64,000 bases of DNA from positions 372,001 through 436,000 of the forward strand of contig CANLWN010000005.1 in the NCBI GenBank assembly GCA_947494825.1, read 5' to 3'. A program made the position numbers and the translations under genes. This document shows positions 29,810-37,527 of the stretch, piece by piece (the first letter of the stretch is position 1; each line of letters begins with the position of its first letter). The notes beneath the pieces are model-generated. The model did not search any database. It was not told the origin of the DNA and worked only from the letters and a program-made list of their open reading frames with translations. This stretch comes from an uncultured Flavobacteriaceae bacterium (GTDB lineage: Bacteria > Bacteroidota > Bacteroidia > Flavobacteriales > Flavobacteriaceae).

Positions 29810-30760
29810 CTAGCTATCACTGTCCAGATAATCCGGGGTACCGTCCCCGTCCGTATCCGGAAAAGTAATATTTCCCTGGTCATCGATAATTATTTCCTCT
29901 CTTGTGGGCGTGCCATCACCATCATCATCGGAATCCAGGAAGTTAACAAAAAGCAGTTGTTCCTCTTCTTCGTCCGTATTGTCATTGTAGAGATAACCGT
30001 CCCCATCCAAATCTTCCATAATCGAAGGGATACCGTCCCGGTCATGATCCGTGGCATTGATCGTAAAGAGATCAATGGTAAAGATCAAGGGGCTGTATTG
30101 GGGGATACTGGGTTGAAATGCATTGAAAAAACCAAGTCCGGAAGGCAGGAACATAATGCCCACACCATAATCCTCTACCGTAAAGGTGCCATCCCCATTG
30201 TCAATGACCTGTCCGCCCGCCTTAAAATTGGGAATGGCTTCGCTAAAACCCCGTGCCCCTTGGGCAGGAGCCTGCAGTCTCGCCAAATCAAACCAAACAG
30301 CGGTAGTAGTGGAACCGTCAAAAACCTCTCCATCGAGCAAGCTACCCTGGAACCTCACAAAGGAAGAATCGGCCACTGTTGGACTCATACCACTACCTTC
30401 ACGCGCTTCTAGATAATAAAAGGTGTGGGGAATGTCTTCCTCCCCGGCACTCAACAAAAAATGGTCCGAGGACCGAAGTACGGTACTGGACGATACCTGA
30501 TCGATCAAAGGAGTTTTACCTGCATTGACCCCGGCTATGGTGTCCAGTTTGATCTTAAAATCAAAACCGGCAGGAGGTGAGGCAAATTCTTCGTAATTGT
30601 AAAAATGGGTCCTTAAGTAGTCAAGAATCTCGGCATCGTCTTCAACGGTTACCTCACTTAGCAATCGGGGGGGAATAACCTCCACCCCATCGTCATCGTT
30701 TTTACAAGATACGAGCACGATGCCCATGGATAGTAAGAATAGAAATCTGGTAAGCTTCAT
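29810..30760 (-). CDS. FKBP-type peptidyl-prolyl isomerase lipoprotein with calcium-binding tail
   Basis: The start at 30760 gives MKLTRFLFLLSMGIVLVSCKND, a lipoprotein signal with lipobox LVSC (316 residues). The frame upstream runs antisense over the next gene and is ignored. An FKBP fold is suggested by FVRFQGSLLDGEVFDGST (about residues 160-180) and IMFLPSGLGF. The C-terminal 90 residues carry Asp-rich repeats (DHDRDGIPSIMEDLDGDGY, DSDDDGDGTP, DTDGDGTPDYLDSD) typical of thrombospondin type 3 calcium-binding modules. It probably folds or stabilises exported proteins at the cell envelope. Confidence 0.82.
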   Translation of the reverse strand: MKLTRFLFLLSMGIVLVSCKNDDDGVEVIPPRLLSEVTVEDDAEILDYLRTHFYNYEEFASPPAGFDFKIKLDTIAGVNAGKTPLIDQVSSSTVLRSSDHFLLSAGEEDIPHTFYYLEAREGSGMSPTVADSSFVRFQGSLLDGEVFDGSTTTAVWFDLARLQAPAQGARGFSEAIPNFKAGGQVIDNGDGTFTVEDYGVGIMFLPSGLGFFNAFQPSIPQYSPLIFTIDLFTINATDHDRDGIPSIMEDLDGDGYLYNDNTDEEEEQLLFVNFLDSDDDGDGTPTREEIIIDDQGNITFPDTDGDGTPDYLDSDS

Positions 30761-30838
30761 GCAATTTCTTTTAAAAGCCGCAAGATACAATTTTCCCCTA
30801 TTTTTGTAGAAGACGTTAACAAAGATTTTCAATAGTAC

Positions 30839-31213
30839 ATGCGTATCGATAAATATTTGTGGAGTACCCGTTATTTTAAGACCCGGAATATGGGGACGGA
30901 AGCCTGTAAAAAAGGACAGGTCCAAATAAACGGACAGGTGGTAAAACCCTCCAGGGAGGTCTACCCGATGGACAAAATAAAAGTTCGTAAGAACCAGATC
31001 AACTATGAACTTACCGTTTTGGACATCCCGGAAAGCCGGGTCGGGGCCAAATTGGTGGATATCTACAGAAAGGACACCACCCCAGCGGAGGCCTTTGAAC
31101 ACAATGAACTCCTGGCCTACTCCAAAGCGTATTACCGCAAAAAGGGTACGGGTAGGCCTACCAAAAAAGACCGTAGGGATATCGATGATTATACCGATGA
31201 AGAAACTGGATAA
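30839..31213 (+). CDS. S4-domain RNA-binding protein (Hsp15-like)
   Basis: A 124-residue protein that starts MRIDKYLWSTRYFKTRN, the S4 alpha-L RNA-binding motif (about 1-60, KKGQVQINGQVVKPSREV), with a basic tail GRPTKKDRRD. Hsp15-type proteins rescue stalled 50S subunits that carry peptidyl-tRNA. A -7-like TATTTTTG lies at 30799-30806. The last 17 bases overlap the methyltransferase start, so the next genes are co-transcribed. Confidence 0.88.
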   Translation: MRIDKYLWSTRYFKTRNMGTEACKKGQVQINGQVVKPSREVYPMDKIKVRKNQINYELTVLDIPESRVGAKLVDIYRKDTTPAEAFEHNELLAYSKAYYRKKGTGRPTKKDRRDIDDYTDEETG

Positions 31214-31793
31214 GGCTTACTGGGAAAATAAATACCGTAGCGATCAACTGGGTTGGGATATGGGCCAGGTCTCCCCGCCCCTAAAGGCGTATATTGATCA
31301 GCTAAGTGACAAAACGGTGAAGATCCTTATCCCCGGCGCCGGGAACGGCTATGAAGCGCTGTATCTGTTTCGACGGGGGTTTACAAGCGTTTATGTAGTG
31401 GATATTGCAAAACAGCCTTTGACACGTATTGAAGTTGAAGAACCTGATTTCCCGACTTCCCACCTTATCGAAGCCGATTTTTTTGAATGGGGGGCCTCGG
31501 GTTTCGACCTTATCCTGGAGCAGACCTTTTTCTGTGCGCTACAACCATCGCAGAGAAGGGCTTATGTGGATAAAATGAAGCGATCATTGCGTCCGGGAGG
31601 TACCTTGGCCGGTTTGTTCTTCGATTTCCCGCTCACGGAAAACGGCCCGCCCTTTGGGGGAAACGAAGCGGAATACCGTAGCTTGTTCGCCACGGATTTC
31701 CACATCCGTACCTTGGAAAGGGCCCATAATTCCATAAAACCCAGGCAGGGTACGGAACTCTTTTTTATCTTTGAACGTAAATCCTTGACCTAA
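31197..31793 (+). CDS. TPMT-family SAM-dependent methyltransferase
   Basis: The start at 31197 (MKKLDKAYWENKYRSDQLGWD, 198 residues) fits family members. A further ATG lies four codons upstream. The first motif ILIPGAGNGYEALYL binds S-adenosylmethionine. Family hallmarks W-D-x-G and the late QTFFCALQPSQRRAY are present. TPMT-like bacterial enzymes methylate thiols, selenium or tellurium compounds. The actual substrate here is unknown. It overlaps the S4 gene by 17 bases, and its stop codon shares a base with the next ATG (TAATG). Confidence 0.85.
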   Translation: MKKLDKAYWENKYRSDQLGWDMGQVSPPLKAYIDQLSDKTVKILIPGAGNGYEALYLFRRGFTSVYVVDIAKQPLTRIEVEEPDFPTSHLIEADFFEWGASGFDLILEQTFFCALQPSQRRAYVDKMKRSLRPGGTLAGLFFDFPLTENGPPFGGNEAEYRSLFATDFHIRTLERAHNSIKPRQGTELFFIFERKSLT

Positions 31794-32290
31794 TGTCGCA
31801 TAAAATACTGTCCCACCAAGAAATACAGCATAAGATAAGGCGAATTGCCTACCAAATCTACGAAGCCAATGCGGATGAGAAAGAAATCGTAATTGCGGGC
31901 GTGGATGGTGGCGGACTTCAATTTGCAAAAAAAATAGGCGCGGTTTTGAAAAAAATTACGGATGCCTCCATAGTGTTGTGCAAGGTAAGCATGGATAAAA
32001 AGAATCCCCTAAAAAGTGGGGTAGGCACTTCCATTCCCGAAAAGGACTACGCCCACAAATCGGTGGTCCTGGTAGATGATGTGCTCAATTCTGGCAGTAC
32101 ACTGATCTATGGGGTGCACCATTTTCTGAAGACTCCTTTAAAACAATTAAAAACTGCCGTTTTAGTGAACAGAAACCACAAAAAGTATCCCGTAAAGGCC
32201 GATTACAAAGGGATTTCATTGTCTACCTCCTTGCAGGAGCACGTAAAGGTGGAGTTTAAACCAAAAGATGATACGGTTTCCCTAGGATAG
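31793..32290 (+). CDS. Type I phosphoribosyltransferase-domain protein (PyrR-like)
   Basis: A 165-residue protein whose PRPP-binding loop reads VVLVDDVLNSGSTL (about residues 90-103). IAGVDGGGLQFAKKIG supplies the pyrophosphate loop region. It resembles PyrR/uracil phosphoribosyltransferase-like proteins, but I see no proof of which base it uses. It is third in the S4-methyltransferase-PRTase run and overlaps convergent aroK by 9 bases. Confidence 0.8.
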   Translation: MSHKILSHQEIQHKIRRIAYQIYEANADEKEIVIAGVDGGGLQFAKKIGAVLKKITDASIVLCKVSMDKKNPLKSGVGTSIPEKDYAHKSVVLVDDVLNSGSTLIYGVHHFLKTPLKQLKTAVLVNRNHKKYPVKADYKGISLSTSLQEHVKVEFKPKDDTVSLG

Positions 32291-32797
32291 GGCAGTCTTG
32301 ATTTCTCTCACCACTGCTTCCAGCGGTTTGTTATCGATCAGAATCGTATGAGGGGCTCTGGAATAGAAAGGGCTACGTTCAAACATGTGCTTACCGATAA
32401 ACTCTGGAAAATCTTTCTTGGAAATGTTCCGAATCAGTGGTCTCTGCTCCTTTTCGGTGAAAAGTCGATCTACCAGGGCGGGAATACCCATTTTAAGGTA
32501 GAACACGGCTTGGGTGTGTTCCAGCATCATTCCCATATTACCAGCATAACAGGGGGTGCCTCCTCCAGTGGCCAGTACAAAATGGTCTTTGGTCTGTAGG
32601 ATTTCCTGAAGGCTCCCATGCTCGGCTTTCCGGAAAAAAATCTCTCCTTTGTCCTTAAAAATACTGGATACCGAAGTTTTGTGGACCTCTTCTATATAGG
32701 TGTCCAGATCCAGAAATTCAAGGGCCAGTTCATCGGCCAATTGTTTGCCCACAGTGGTTTTTCCACTGCCCATATACCCTATTAAAATGACCTGCAT
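32282..32797 (-). CDS. aroK: Shikimate kinase (EC 2.7.1.71)
   Basis: A 171-residue P-loop kinase with Walker A GYMGSGKTT (7-15), shikimate-binding DLDTYIE and FRKAEHGSL, Walker B-type LATGGGTPC, and the lid region EKQRPL (written LFTEKEQRPLI). It phosphorylates shikimate in aromatic amino acid synthesis. It stands alone from other aro genes. Confidence 0.93.
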   Translation of the reverse strand: MQVILIGYMGSGKTTVGKQLADELALEFLDLDTYIEEVHKTSVSSIFKDKGEIFFRKAEHGSLQEILQTKDHFVLATGGGTPCYAGNMGMMLEHTQAVFYLKMGIPALVDRLFTEKEQRPLIRNISKKDFPEFIGKHMFERSPFYSRAPHTILIDNKPLEAVVREIKTALS

Positions 32798-32871
32798 GCG
32801 ACAATTTTTGGTAAAAATGTAGTAAATCGATGGGATTTCAAAACGAAACTGAAATTTATCTGAAAATCGTC

Positions 32872-32901
32872 TTGTTAAATAAATTATTGATATTATATTT
32901 G
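32872..32901 (+). promoter_or_regulatory. Promoter of tRNA-Lys
   Basis: TTG (32872-32874), a 19-base spacer, TATATTTG (32894-32901). The predicted transcript has a leader of about 50 bases that forms two GC hairpins before the tRNA. Confidence 0.75.
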
Positions 32902-32913
32902 CACCCTCCTACT

Positions 32914-32948
32914 CCCGCCTTGGGCGGGATTCGGAGGGCGAAGCCCTC
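32914..32948 (+). other. Two tandem GC hairpins in the tRNA-Lys leader
   Basis: CCCGCC/GGCGGG (32914-32919 with 32923-32928) is followed by GAGGGC/GCCCTC (32934-32939 with 32943-32948). They sit between promoter and tRNA. The second half resembles the insertion in the repeat at 29661-29692, so this may be a small mobile or dispersed palindrome. Confidence 0.5.
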
Positions 32949-32957
32949 TAATTTAAT

Positions 32958-33030
32958 GACCTGGTAGCTCAGTTGGTAGAGCATCTCCCTTTTAAGGAGA
33001 GGGTCCTGGGTTCGAGCCCCAGCCAGGTCA
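32958..33030 (+). tRNA. tRNA-Lys (anticodon TTT)
   Basis: A 73-base cloverleaf. Acceptor GACCTGG pairs with CCAGGTC, the D-arm is GCTCAGTTGGTAGAGC, the anticodon stem is TCTCC/GGAGA with loop CTTTTAA (anticodon TTT), the T-arm is CTGGG TTCGAGC CCCAG, and the discriminator is A. The CCA end is not encoded. It reads AAA and AAG codons. Confidence 0.97.
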
Positions 33031-33043
33031 CGGAGTGAAATGG

Positions 33044-33069
33044 AAACCTGCCTTTCGGCAGGTTTTTTT
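33044..33069 (+). terminator. Terminator of tRNA-Lys
   Basis: AAACCTGCC/GGCAGGTTT with TTTC loop and seven T, 13 bases after the tRNA. Confidence 0.9.
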
Positions 33070-33115
33070 ATGAAATAAAATGGGGCGAGAAGTTTATGGC
33101 GAGCGCAGCCGAGGT

Positions 33116-33133
33116 GAGCCCCAGCCAGGTCAC
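33116..33133 (+). repeat. Perfect 18-base copy of the tRNA-Lys 3' end
   Basis: Identical to 33014-33031 (T-loop end, T-stem, acceptor and one following base). It is followed by CAGAGG and, 28 bases later, a terminator. It could be an attachment-site duplicate from an element that integrated at the tRNA, or the remnant of a former tRNA repeat. Confidence 0.75.
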
Positions 33134-33160
33134 CAGAGGACCAACACAGTTCAGGAATAC

Positions 33161-33197
33161 AAAGCGAGCAAAAACAAATGCTCGCTTTTGTTTTTTG
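33161..33197 (+). terminator. Terminator after the first tRNA-Lys fragment
   Basis: AAAGCGAGCA/TGCTCGCTTT (33161-33170 with 33179-33188), 8-base loop, then TTGTTTTTT. No gene precedes it now. Confidence 0.75.
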
Positions 33198-33360
33198 GGA
33201 GTGAATGTGGGGGCGAGTCAACCTCGGCCGTTTTTTAATAATATGCGATATCTTCGCCGGCGCGCCACCTGGCCCCTCGCTATAAAAGTCCACTGGACTT
33301 TTACTATTTCGCTCGGTCCGGTTTTGACCTTGGGACGGTTGGGTCAGGCGAGCGAGACGT

Positions 33361-33382
33361 CGTCAGCGCCAAGGCGCTGACG
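33361..33382. repeat. Perfect 10-bp hairpin
   Basis: CGTCAGCGCC AA GGCGCTGACG. Very stable, no T run, in a region without a CDS, just before the second tRNA fragment. Confidence 0.8.
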
Positions 33383-33394
33383 GGAGTGAGTCAA

Positions 33395-33414
33395 CCCCAG
33401 CTAGATCACCAGAG
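33395..33414 (+). repeat. Degenerate second copy of the tRNA-Lys 3' end
   Basis: Matches the first fragment at 18 of 20 positions over CCCCAGC-AG-TCACCAGAG. The shared CCAGAG lies beyond the tRNA itself, so the two fragments are closer to each other in their flank than to the intact gene. It is followed by another terminator. Confidence 0.65.
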
Positions 33415-33419
33415 ATAGT

Positions 33420-33450
33420 AAAACCCCCGACGCTACGGTCGGGGTTTTTT
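33420..33450 (+). terminator. Terminator at the end of the tRNA-fragment region
   Basis: AAACCCC/GGGGTTT with inner CGAC/GTCG (one bulged C), then a T run. The A run on the other side lets it also serve the minus-strand direction, but RidA ends just beyond it at 33463. Confidence 0.8.
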
Positions 33451-33462
33451 GTTTTAAACACC

Positions 33463-33921
33463 CTATTGTTTTAAGGTAAACGAGGTGGTCAATCCCACAC
33501 TAAAATTGCGCGGCAGTTTTTCCACTCCAAAAATGGCCCTGGAGTGTTTACCTCGTTCTCCCAAAACACTTAGGAACAGATCGGAGGCGCCATCCACTAC
33601 AACAGGTGCATCGTCCCAGTTTTCACCGGATTGGTAATAAGCATCTATATGATTTAGTCCCGCTATCCGATTAAAACCAATCTTCTCATTTATTTGGGCC
33701 AGTACGTTCAAAGCACATAGCTCCATGGCCTTGGCCCCTTCTTCCGTGCTTATTTTGCTTCCCAATCTTCCCTGATATAGGTAGGTTCCATTTCTAATGG
33801 GAAATTGTATGGCAATATATGCTGTGTTTCCCCGAATATTTACAGAGACATAGGAACCGCCTGGAGTAGAAGCCTCGGGCAGTTCCAGTCCCAATTTTGA
33901 AAGTGCTGTTATTGGATCCAT
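33463..33921 (-). CDS. RidA/YjgF-family protein
   Basis: The start at 33921 (MDPITALSKLGLELPEAS, 152 residues) is chosen. An ATG 63 bases upstream would overlap the reductase gene. The GLELPEASTPGGSYVSV opening and the INEKIGFNRIAGLNHIDAYY segment mark the longer RidA subfamily. Typical members deaminate reactive enamines, but I do not see the classic catalytic Arg in its usual setting, so activity on enamines is unproven. It follows the Old Yellow Enzyme gene by 16 bases and is likely co-transcribed. Confidence 0.8.
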   Translation of the reverse strand: MDPITALSKLGLELPEASTPGGSYVSVNIRGNTAYIAIQFPIRNGTYLYQGRLGSKISTEEGAKAMELCALNVLAQINEKIGFNRIAGLNHIDAYYQSGENWDDAPVVVDGASDLFLSVLGERGKHSRAIFGVEKLPRNFSVGLTTSFTLKQ

Positions 33922-33937
33922 ATATCGTGTTTTTGGT

Positions 33938-35005
33938 TTAATAATCCGTGTATCCCTTTTCCCCTGGGGTATAGAAGGTATCAAAATCCGGCGATACCAA
34001 TTCGGTCTCGTTCTGAAGCTTTGCCACCAAATCCGGATTGGATATAAAGGGTCTGCCTACATAGACCAGATCCAAACCGCTCTCCAAAATGGCTTCACCC
34101 TTTTCCCGGGTATCCACATCCCCACCGGAAATTACAATACCTTTGAAGTGTTCTTTGATCGCCTTTTTAATATCCGTCGTAAAATCCGGTGCTCCGAAGG
34201 CCACGCGTTGATCTACAACGTGCACATATAACACGCCTATTTTGGCCAACTGCTGGGCCAAATAAATAAAGGTGTTTTCAAGTTGGTCATAGTCAGATTG
34301 CATATCGTTGAACGCTCCATAGGGCGAAAGGCGAATGCCCACTTTATCCTCCCCGATTTCAGCCACCACTTTCCTGGCTGTTTCCAGCACAAACCGGGTT
34401 CTATTCTGAACGGAACCCCCATACTGATCTTCTCTTTGATTGGATCCGGGATTAATAAATTGGTTCATTAAATAGCCGTTGGCTGCGTGCAGTTCCACGC
34501 CGTCCATACCCGCTTCGTTCACCAACCGCTTGGCGGCCAATGCATACTCACTTTGAGTGGTCTCTATTTCCTTAAGACTCATCGCTTTTGGTATTTCGTG
34601 GGGTGCCGTACCCTGTTCCGTAAAGATTTCCCCGGCAGCCTGAATGGCAGATGGTGCAAGGGTAATACTCCCTTCGGGCATATTTGCCCTCGCCGTAATT
34701 CTACCGGTATGCATAAGTTGCACAAATATCTTCCCACCTTCTGCATGAACGGCATCGGCTACTTTTTTCCATCCCTCGATCTGCTCGTCCGAATAGGCCC
34801 CGGGAATACGCGGATATCCAATACCATTGGGTGATGGCGAGGTACCCTCCGTAATAATGAGCCCTGCACTTGCCCGCTGCCGGTAATAGGTCGCCATTAA
34901 TTCGTTGGGAATGTTGTTGATAGCCCTGGAGCGCGTTAAGGGCGCCATCACAATTTTATTATCGAGCTTTAATTGTCCTAATGTCTGTGGTTCAAATAAG
35001 TTCAT
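33938..35005 (-). CDS. Old Yellow Enzyme family NADH:flavin oxidoreductase (alkene reductase, NemA-like)
   Basis: A 355-residue FMN TIM barrel. It opens LFEPQTLGQLKLDNKIVMAPLTRSRA, contains FVQLMHTGRITARANMPEG, the substrate-binding His/Asn pair seen as ELHAANGYLMNQFINP, and GNSR-equivalent RPFISNPDL near the end. These enzymes reduce activated alkenes, quinones or nitro-compounds with NAD(P)H. It is divergent from an HxlR regulator, and HxlR regulators commonly control such reductases in response to electrophiles. RidA follows in the same transcript. Confidence 0.9.
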   Translation of the reverse strand: MNLFEPQTLGQLKLDNKIVMAPLTRSRAINNIPNELMATYYRQRASAGLIITEGTSPSPNGIGYPRIPGAYSDEQIEGWKKVADAVHAEGGKIFVQLMHTGRITARANMPEGSITLAPSAIQAAGEIFTEQGTAPHEIPKAMSLKEIETTQSEYALAAKRLVNEAGMDGVELHAANGYLMNQFINPGSNQREDQYGGSVQNRTRFVLETARKVVAEIGEDKVGIRLSPYGAFNDMQSDYDQLENTFIYLAQQLAKIGVLYVHVVDQRVAFGAPDFTTDIKKAIKEHFKGIVISGGDVDTREKGEAILESGLDLVYVGRPFISNPDLVAKLQNETELVSPDFDTFYTPGEKGYTDY

Positions 35006-35032
35006 TTTATGTTTTTTGCTTTAATTAGTTTC

Positions 35033-35078
35033 CAAAAGTAACTAATATTAGTTCATAAAATGAATTATTGTATCTTTG
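35033..35078. promoter_or_regulatory. Divergent promoter/operator between the reductase and hxlR
   Basis: The minus strand has TACTTTTG (35033-35040) for the reductase. The plus strand has TATCTTTG (35071-35078) for hxlR. A perfect 14-base palindrome AACTAATATTAGTT (35040-35053) directly adjoins the first -7 box and covers the expected -33 area of the second, so a bound dimer would block both promoters. It is the probable HxlR operator. Confidence 0.65.
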
Positions 35079-35112
35079 TCAACGAGAAAGTAGTAACCAA
35101 AAGGTAACCCAT

Positions 35113-35460
35113 ATGGCTAGAAAACTGATCGAGAACCCGAACGACTGCCCCATTACCCATTCCATGAACATCATTGGGAACAAATGGACCTCCATCATCG
35201 TGTACATGCTGGCCGACCGAAAACTCAGGTTTGGGGAGCTGGCCGTTCGCATAGACAAGATAAGTAGAAAGGTCCTTACCGATCAATTAAGGGAAATGGA
35301 ACTCCGGGGCATTGTGGTGAGGGAATCCTATGCTGAAACGCCCCCCAGAGTAGAATATTCCTTAACGGAAAAAGGAGCAAGATTAATCCCCATATTAAAC
35401 CAACTATGTGCATGGAGCAAGGACATCGAACTTGATTTAGCAGATGAAAAGGTGCGCTGA
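35113..35460 (+). CDS. HxlR-family transcriptional regulator
   Basis: A 115-residue winged-helix protein that starts MARKLIENPNDCPITHSMNIIGNKW. The family's conserved N-terminal Cys precedes IGNKWTSIIVYMLADRKLRFGEL and the recognition region KISRKVLTDQLREMELRGIVVRE. The Cys often senses electrophiles or oxidants. It is divergent from the reductase it probably controls. The gene's end overlaps the amidohydrolase start by 17 bases. Confidence 0.9.
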   Translation: MARKLIENPNDCPITHSMNIIGNKWTSIIVYMLADRKLRFGELAVRIDKISRKVLTDQLREMELRGIVVRESYAETPPRVEYSLTEKGARLIPILNQLCAWSKDIELDLADEKVR

Positions 35461-36955
35461 TTTGGAAAAACACAACATCTCTGCCATAGGAACCGCACTA
35501 GTATACATGACCGTTATACTTGGCTGTTTCTACGGGTGCGAACAAGAAGAGACTGGTGATTTGTTGTTAAGCGACATCCATGTTGTCAATGTAATTCGCG
35601 GCGAGCTAATCGAATCTCAAGATGTTTTGATTGTAGATGGCCGGATTAAGAGAATAATACCGCACGGACAAGGTAATATAACCGCCAATTTGGAAATCAA
35701 GGCCACCGGGAAGTATGTAATGCCCGGATTTTGGGATATGCATGTACATTTTCGTACCCGCAAATTGGAACGGGATTCCTTTAGCCTTCAATTACTTGAA
35801 GAAAACAAGGATTTACTTCCTTTATATGTTGCTAATGGAGTTACCAGTGTATATGATATGGGCACGGATATCATTGATTCCTTGCGCCTTTGGCGTGACC
35901 AAATACATTCGGGCAAAATCATCGGTCCCAACATTTACCTGACCGGCCCCAAGATTGAGGGAAACAAAGCAATTTTTGCAGGCTCAATTAAAATTGGTGA
36001 TAGGGATGATGTGAAAAACGCGATAGCACAACTAACAGAAATGGAGGTAGGTGGGGTGAAGATCATGGGAGCTGGTGATCTTGAAGTTGAAAACTATTAT
36101 GAACTTCTAAAATTGGTCAAGAAACAAGGATTACAATCATTTTCCCACGATTTGGAAATTCTTTCCGCAGAAGAATCTTCCAATCAAGGATTAAGTGCTT
36201 TGGCACATTTAAGAGGAATCATACATGAATGTTTCGAGGAATATGACTCGGTGGTAGCACAGATGAACACAAAAGGGGTGCGGACACCATTTCATCCAGA
36301 ATACAATTCCTATGTAGACTTTATGATTTCCAGACTGGACACTACTATTCTAAGGAATAAACTTGATAAGATGGCCTTAAATGGCACGGCATTAATCTCC
36401 ACAGTACATTACAACGCATACAGAGCCACCCCAAGTTCATACGAAAATGTTTTTTTTAAACCCTTAAGATACGTCGGACCGCTATTCCGTAGGGATGTCA
36501 AAGCCAGATATGAACGCTTTGGGAAAGCTTCTGCCCAACAAATGGATTATATTAAACAGGTACATCAGGGAAACACCCAAGTACTTAATATGCTCCCAAA
36601 GACCAGCGCAATTTTGCTTGTAGGTACTGATGCTGGTTTTGGAAATCGAGCACCAGGTACTGGGTATTTTCGCGAACTGGAAGTACTGGCGTCAGGTGGT
36701 CTTTCCAATGCTTACATTCTGAAAGCTGCGACCTGGAATGCGGCCCGGTTTGCTGGGATGAGCGAATCTGAAGGTACTGTTGACATAGGTAAAAAAGCAG
36801 ACCTCGTTCTTTTGGAGAAGAACCCCCTAGGGCATTTGCCCACAGAGGAAACACTTTGGGGCGTAATCAGGAATGGCGAATGGTTCGGCGAAGATAGACT
36901 GCAGGGTATCTTAAAATCCTTAGAAGAAAAGCACGATAAAAATTCGGGCAATTGA
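35444..36955 (+). CDS. Exported amidohydrolase-family metal-dependent hydrolase
   Basis: This 503-residue protein starts inside the hxlR end. It has a hydrophobic N-terminal stretch ending GCFYGCEQEE, a probable lipobox. A metal-binding HxH motif appears in MPGFWDMHVHF, a Lys candidate in GGVKIMGAG, later His residues (FSHDLE, LAHLRG), and the Asp in LVGTDAGFG. The C-terminal AAFAGMSESEGTVDIGKKADLVLL region (here NAARFAGMSE...) is typical of imidazolonepropionase/prolidase-like members. The substrate is unknown. By eye it looks more AT-rich than its neighbours, which could mean recent acquisition. It ends convergent with guanine deaminase. Confidence 0.85.
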   Translation: MKRCADLEKHNISAIGTALVYMTVILGCFYGCEQEETGDLLLSDIHVVNVIRGELIESQDVLIVDGRIKRIIPHGQGNITANLEIKATGKYVMPGFWDMHVHFRTRKLERDSFSLQLLEENKDLLPLYVANGVTSVYDMGTDIIDSLRLWRDQIHSGKIIGPNIYLTGPKIEGNKAIFAGSIKIGDRDDVKNAIAQLTEMEVGGVKIMGAGDLEVENYYELLKLVKKQGLQSFSHDLEILSAEESSNQGLSALAHLRGIIHECFEEYDSVVAQMNTKGVRTPFHPEYNSYVDFMISRLDTTILRNKLDKMALNGTALISTVHYNAYRATPSSYENVFFKPLRYVGPLFRRDVKARYERFGKASAQQMDYIKQVHQGNTQVLNMLPKTSAILLVGTDAGFGNRAPGTGYFRELEVLASGGLSNAYILKAATWNAARFAGMSESEGTVDIGKKADLVLLEKNPLGHLPTEETLWGVIRNGEWFGEDRLQGILKSLEEKHDKNSGN

Positions 36956-37009
36956 TCCTCCAAAGTTCTAGTTAGGAATAGCATCTATCTGGAAACTCCT
37001 ATCAAACCA

Positions 37010-37486
37010 TCAATATGCCATTTTATCGGTTTTGCCGGCCCAATCGTCAAAAACGGCCTTTGCCTCCGCCCTTAAAAAATTCACAAACGCAATCTGCCTA
37101 CTTTCAATAGCTATCGAGATTTCATCATAAATTAACTGGTCATCAAAATCTATTTGGGCAGCGTCTTTTCGGGTGCAGGCATAAAAGACTTTTTTGGGGC
37201 GGGCCCAATAAATGGCTCCGAGGCACATGGGACAAGGTTCACAAGACGTATAAATGATACACTCGTCCAATTGAAAGGTGTCCAGTTTTTTACATGCAAG
37301 GCGGATGGCCTCTACCTCCGCATGGGCGGTGGGGTCATTGGAGGAAGTTACCCTGTTACATCCTTCGGCAATAATTTCGCCATCTTTGACGATAACACAT
37401 CCAAAAGGTCCGCCCGCATTGGCGTCCATCCCAGCTTTGGCAACTGCTATTGCCCGCTTCATAAATTTCTCGTCTTCTGTTGTCAT
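37010..37486 (-). CDS. guaD: Guanine deaminase (cytidine-deaminase fold, EC 3.5.4.3)
   Basis: This 158-residue zinc enzyme has the catalytic HAEVEAIR and zinc-binding SCEPCPMCLGAIYWARP motifs. ACTRKDAAQIDFDDQLIY closely follows the Bacillus-type guanine deaminase pattern (DAA-x-GFDD), so guanine is the best substrate guess over adenosine or cytosine. It makes xanthine, the substrate of the xanthine dehydrogenase encoded upstream on the same strand. It is last in that gene run, 41 bases after xdhC. Confidence 0.88.
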   Translation of the reverse strand: MTTEDEKFMKRAIAVAKAGMDANAGGPFGCVIVKDGEIIAEGCNRVTSSNDPTAHAEVEAIRLACKKLDTFQLDECIIYTSCEPCPMCLGAIYWARPKKVFYACTRKDAAQIDFDDQLIYDEISIAIESRQIAFVNFLRAEAKAVFDDWAGKTDKMAY

Positions 37487-37527
37487 CTGCTTTGGGTCTT
37501 AATTCACGTTCTTTTTGTAAAAACAAA

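Noticed and set aside
32856-33293. 145-residue minus-strand frame across tRNA-Lys
   Set aside because: It reads through the tRNA, its promoter and two terminators. A tRNA-crossing frame of this kind is not credible.
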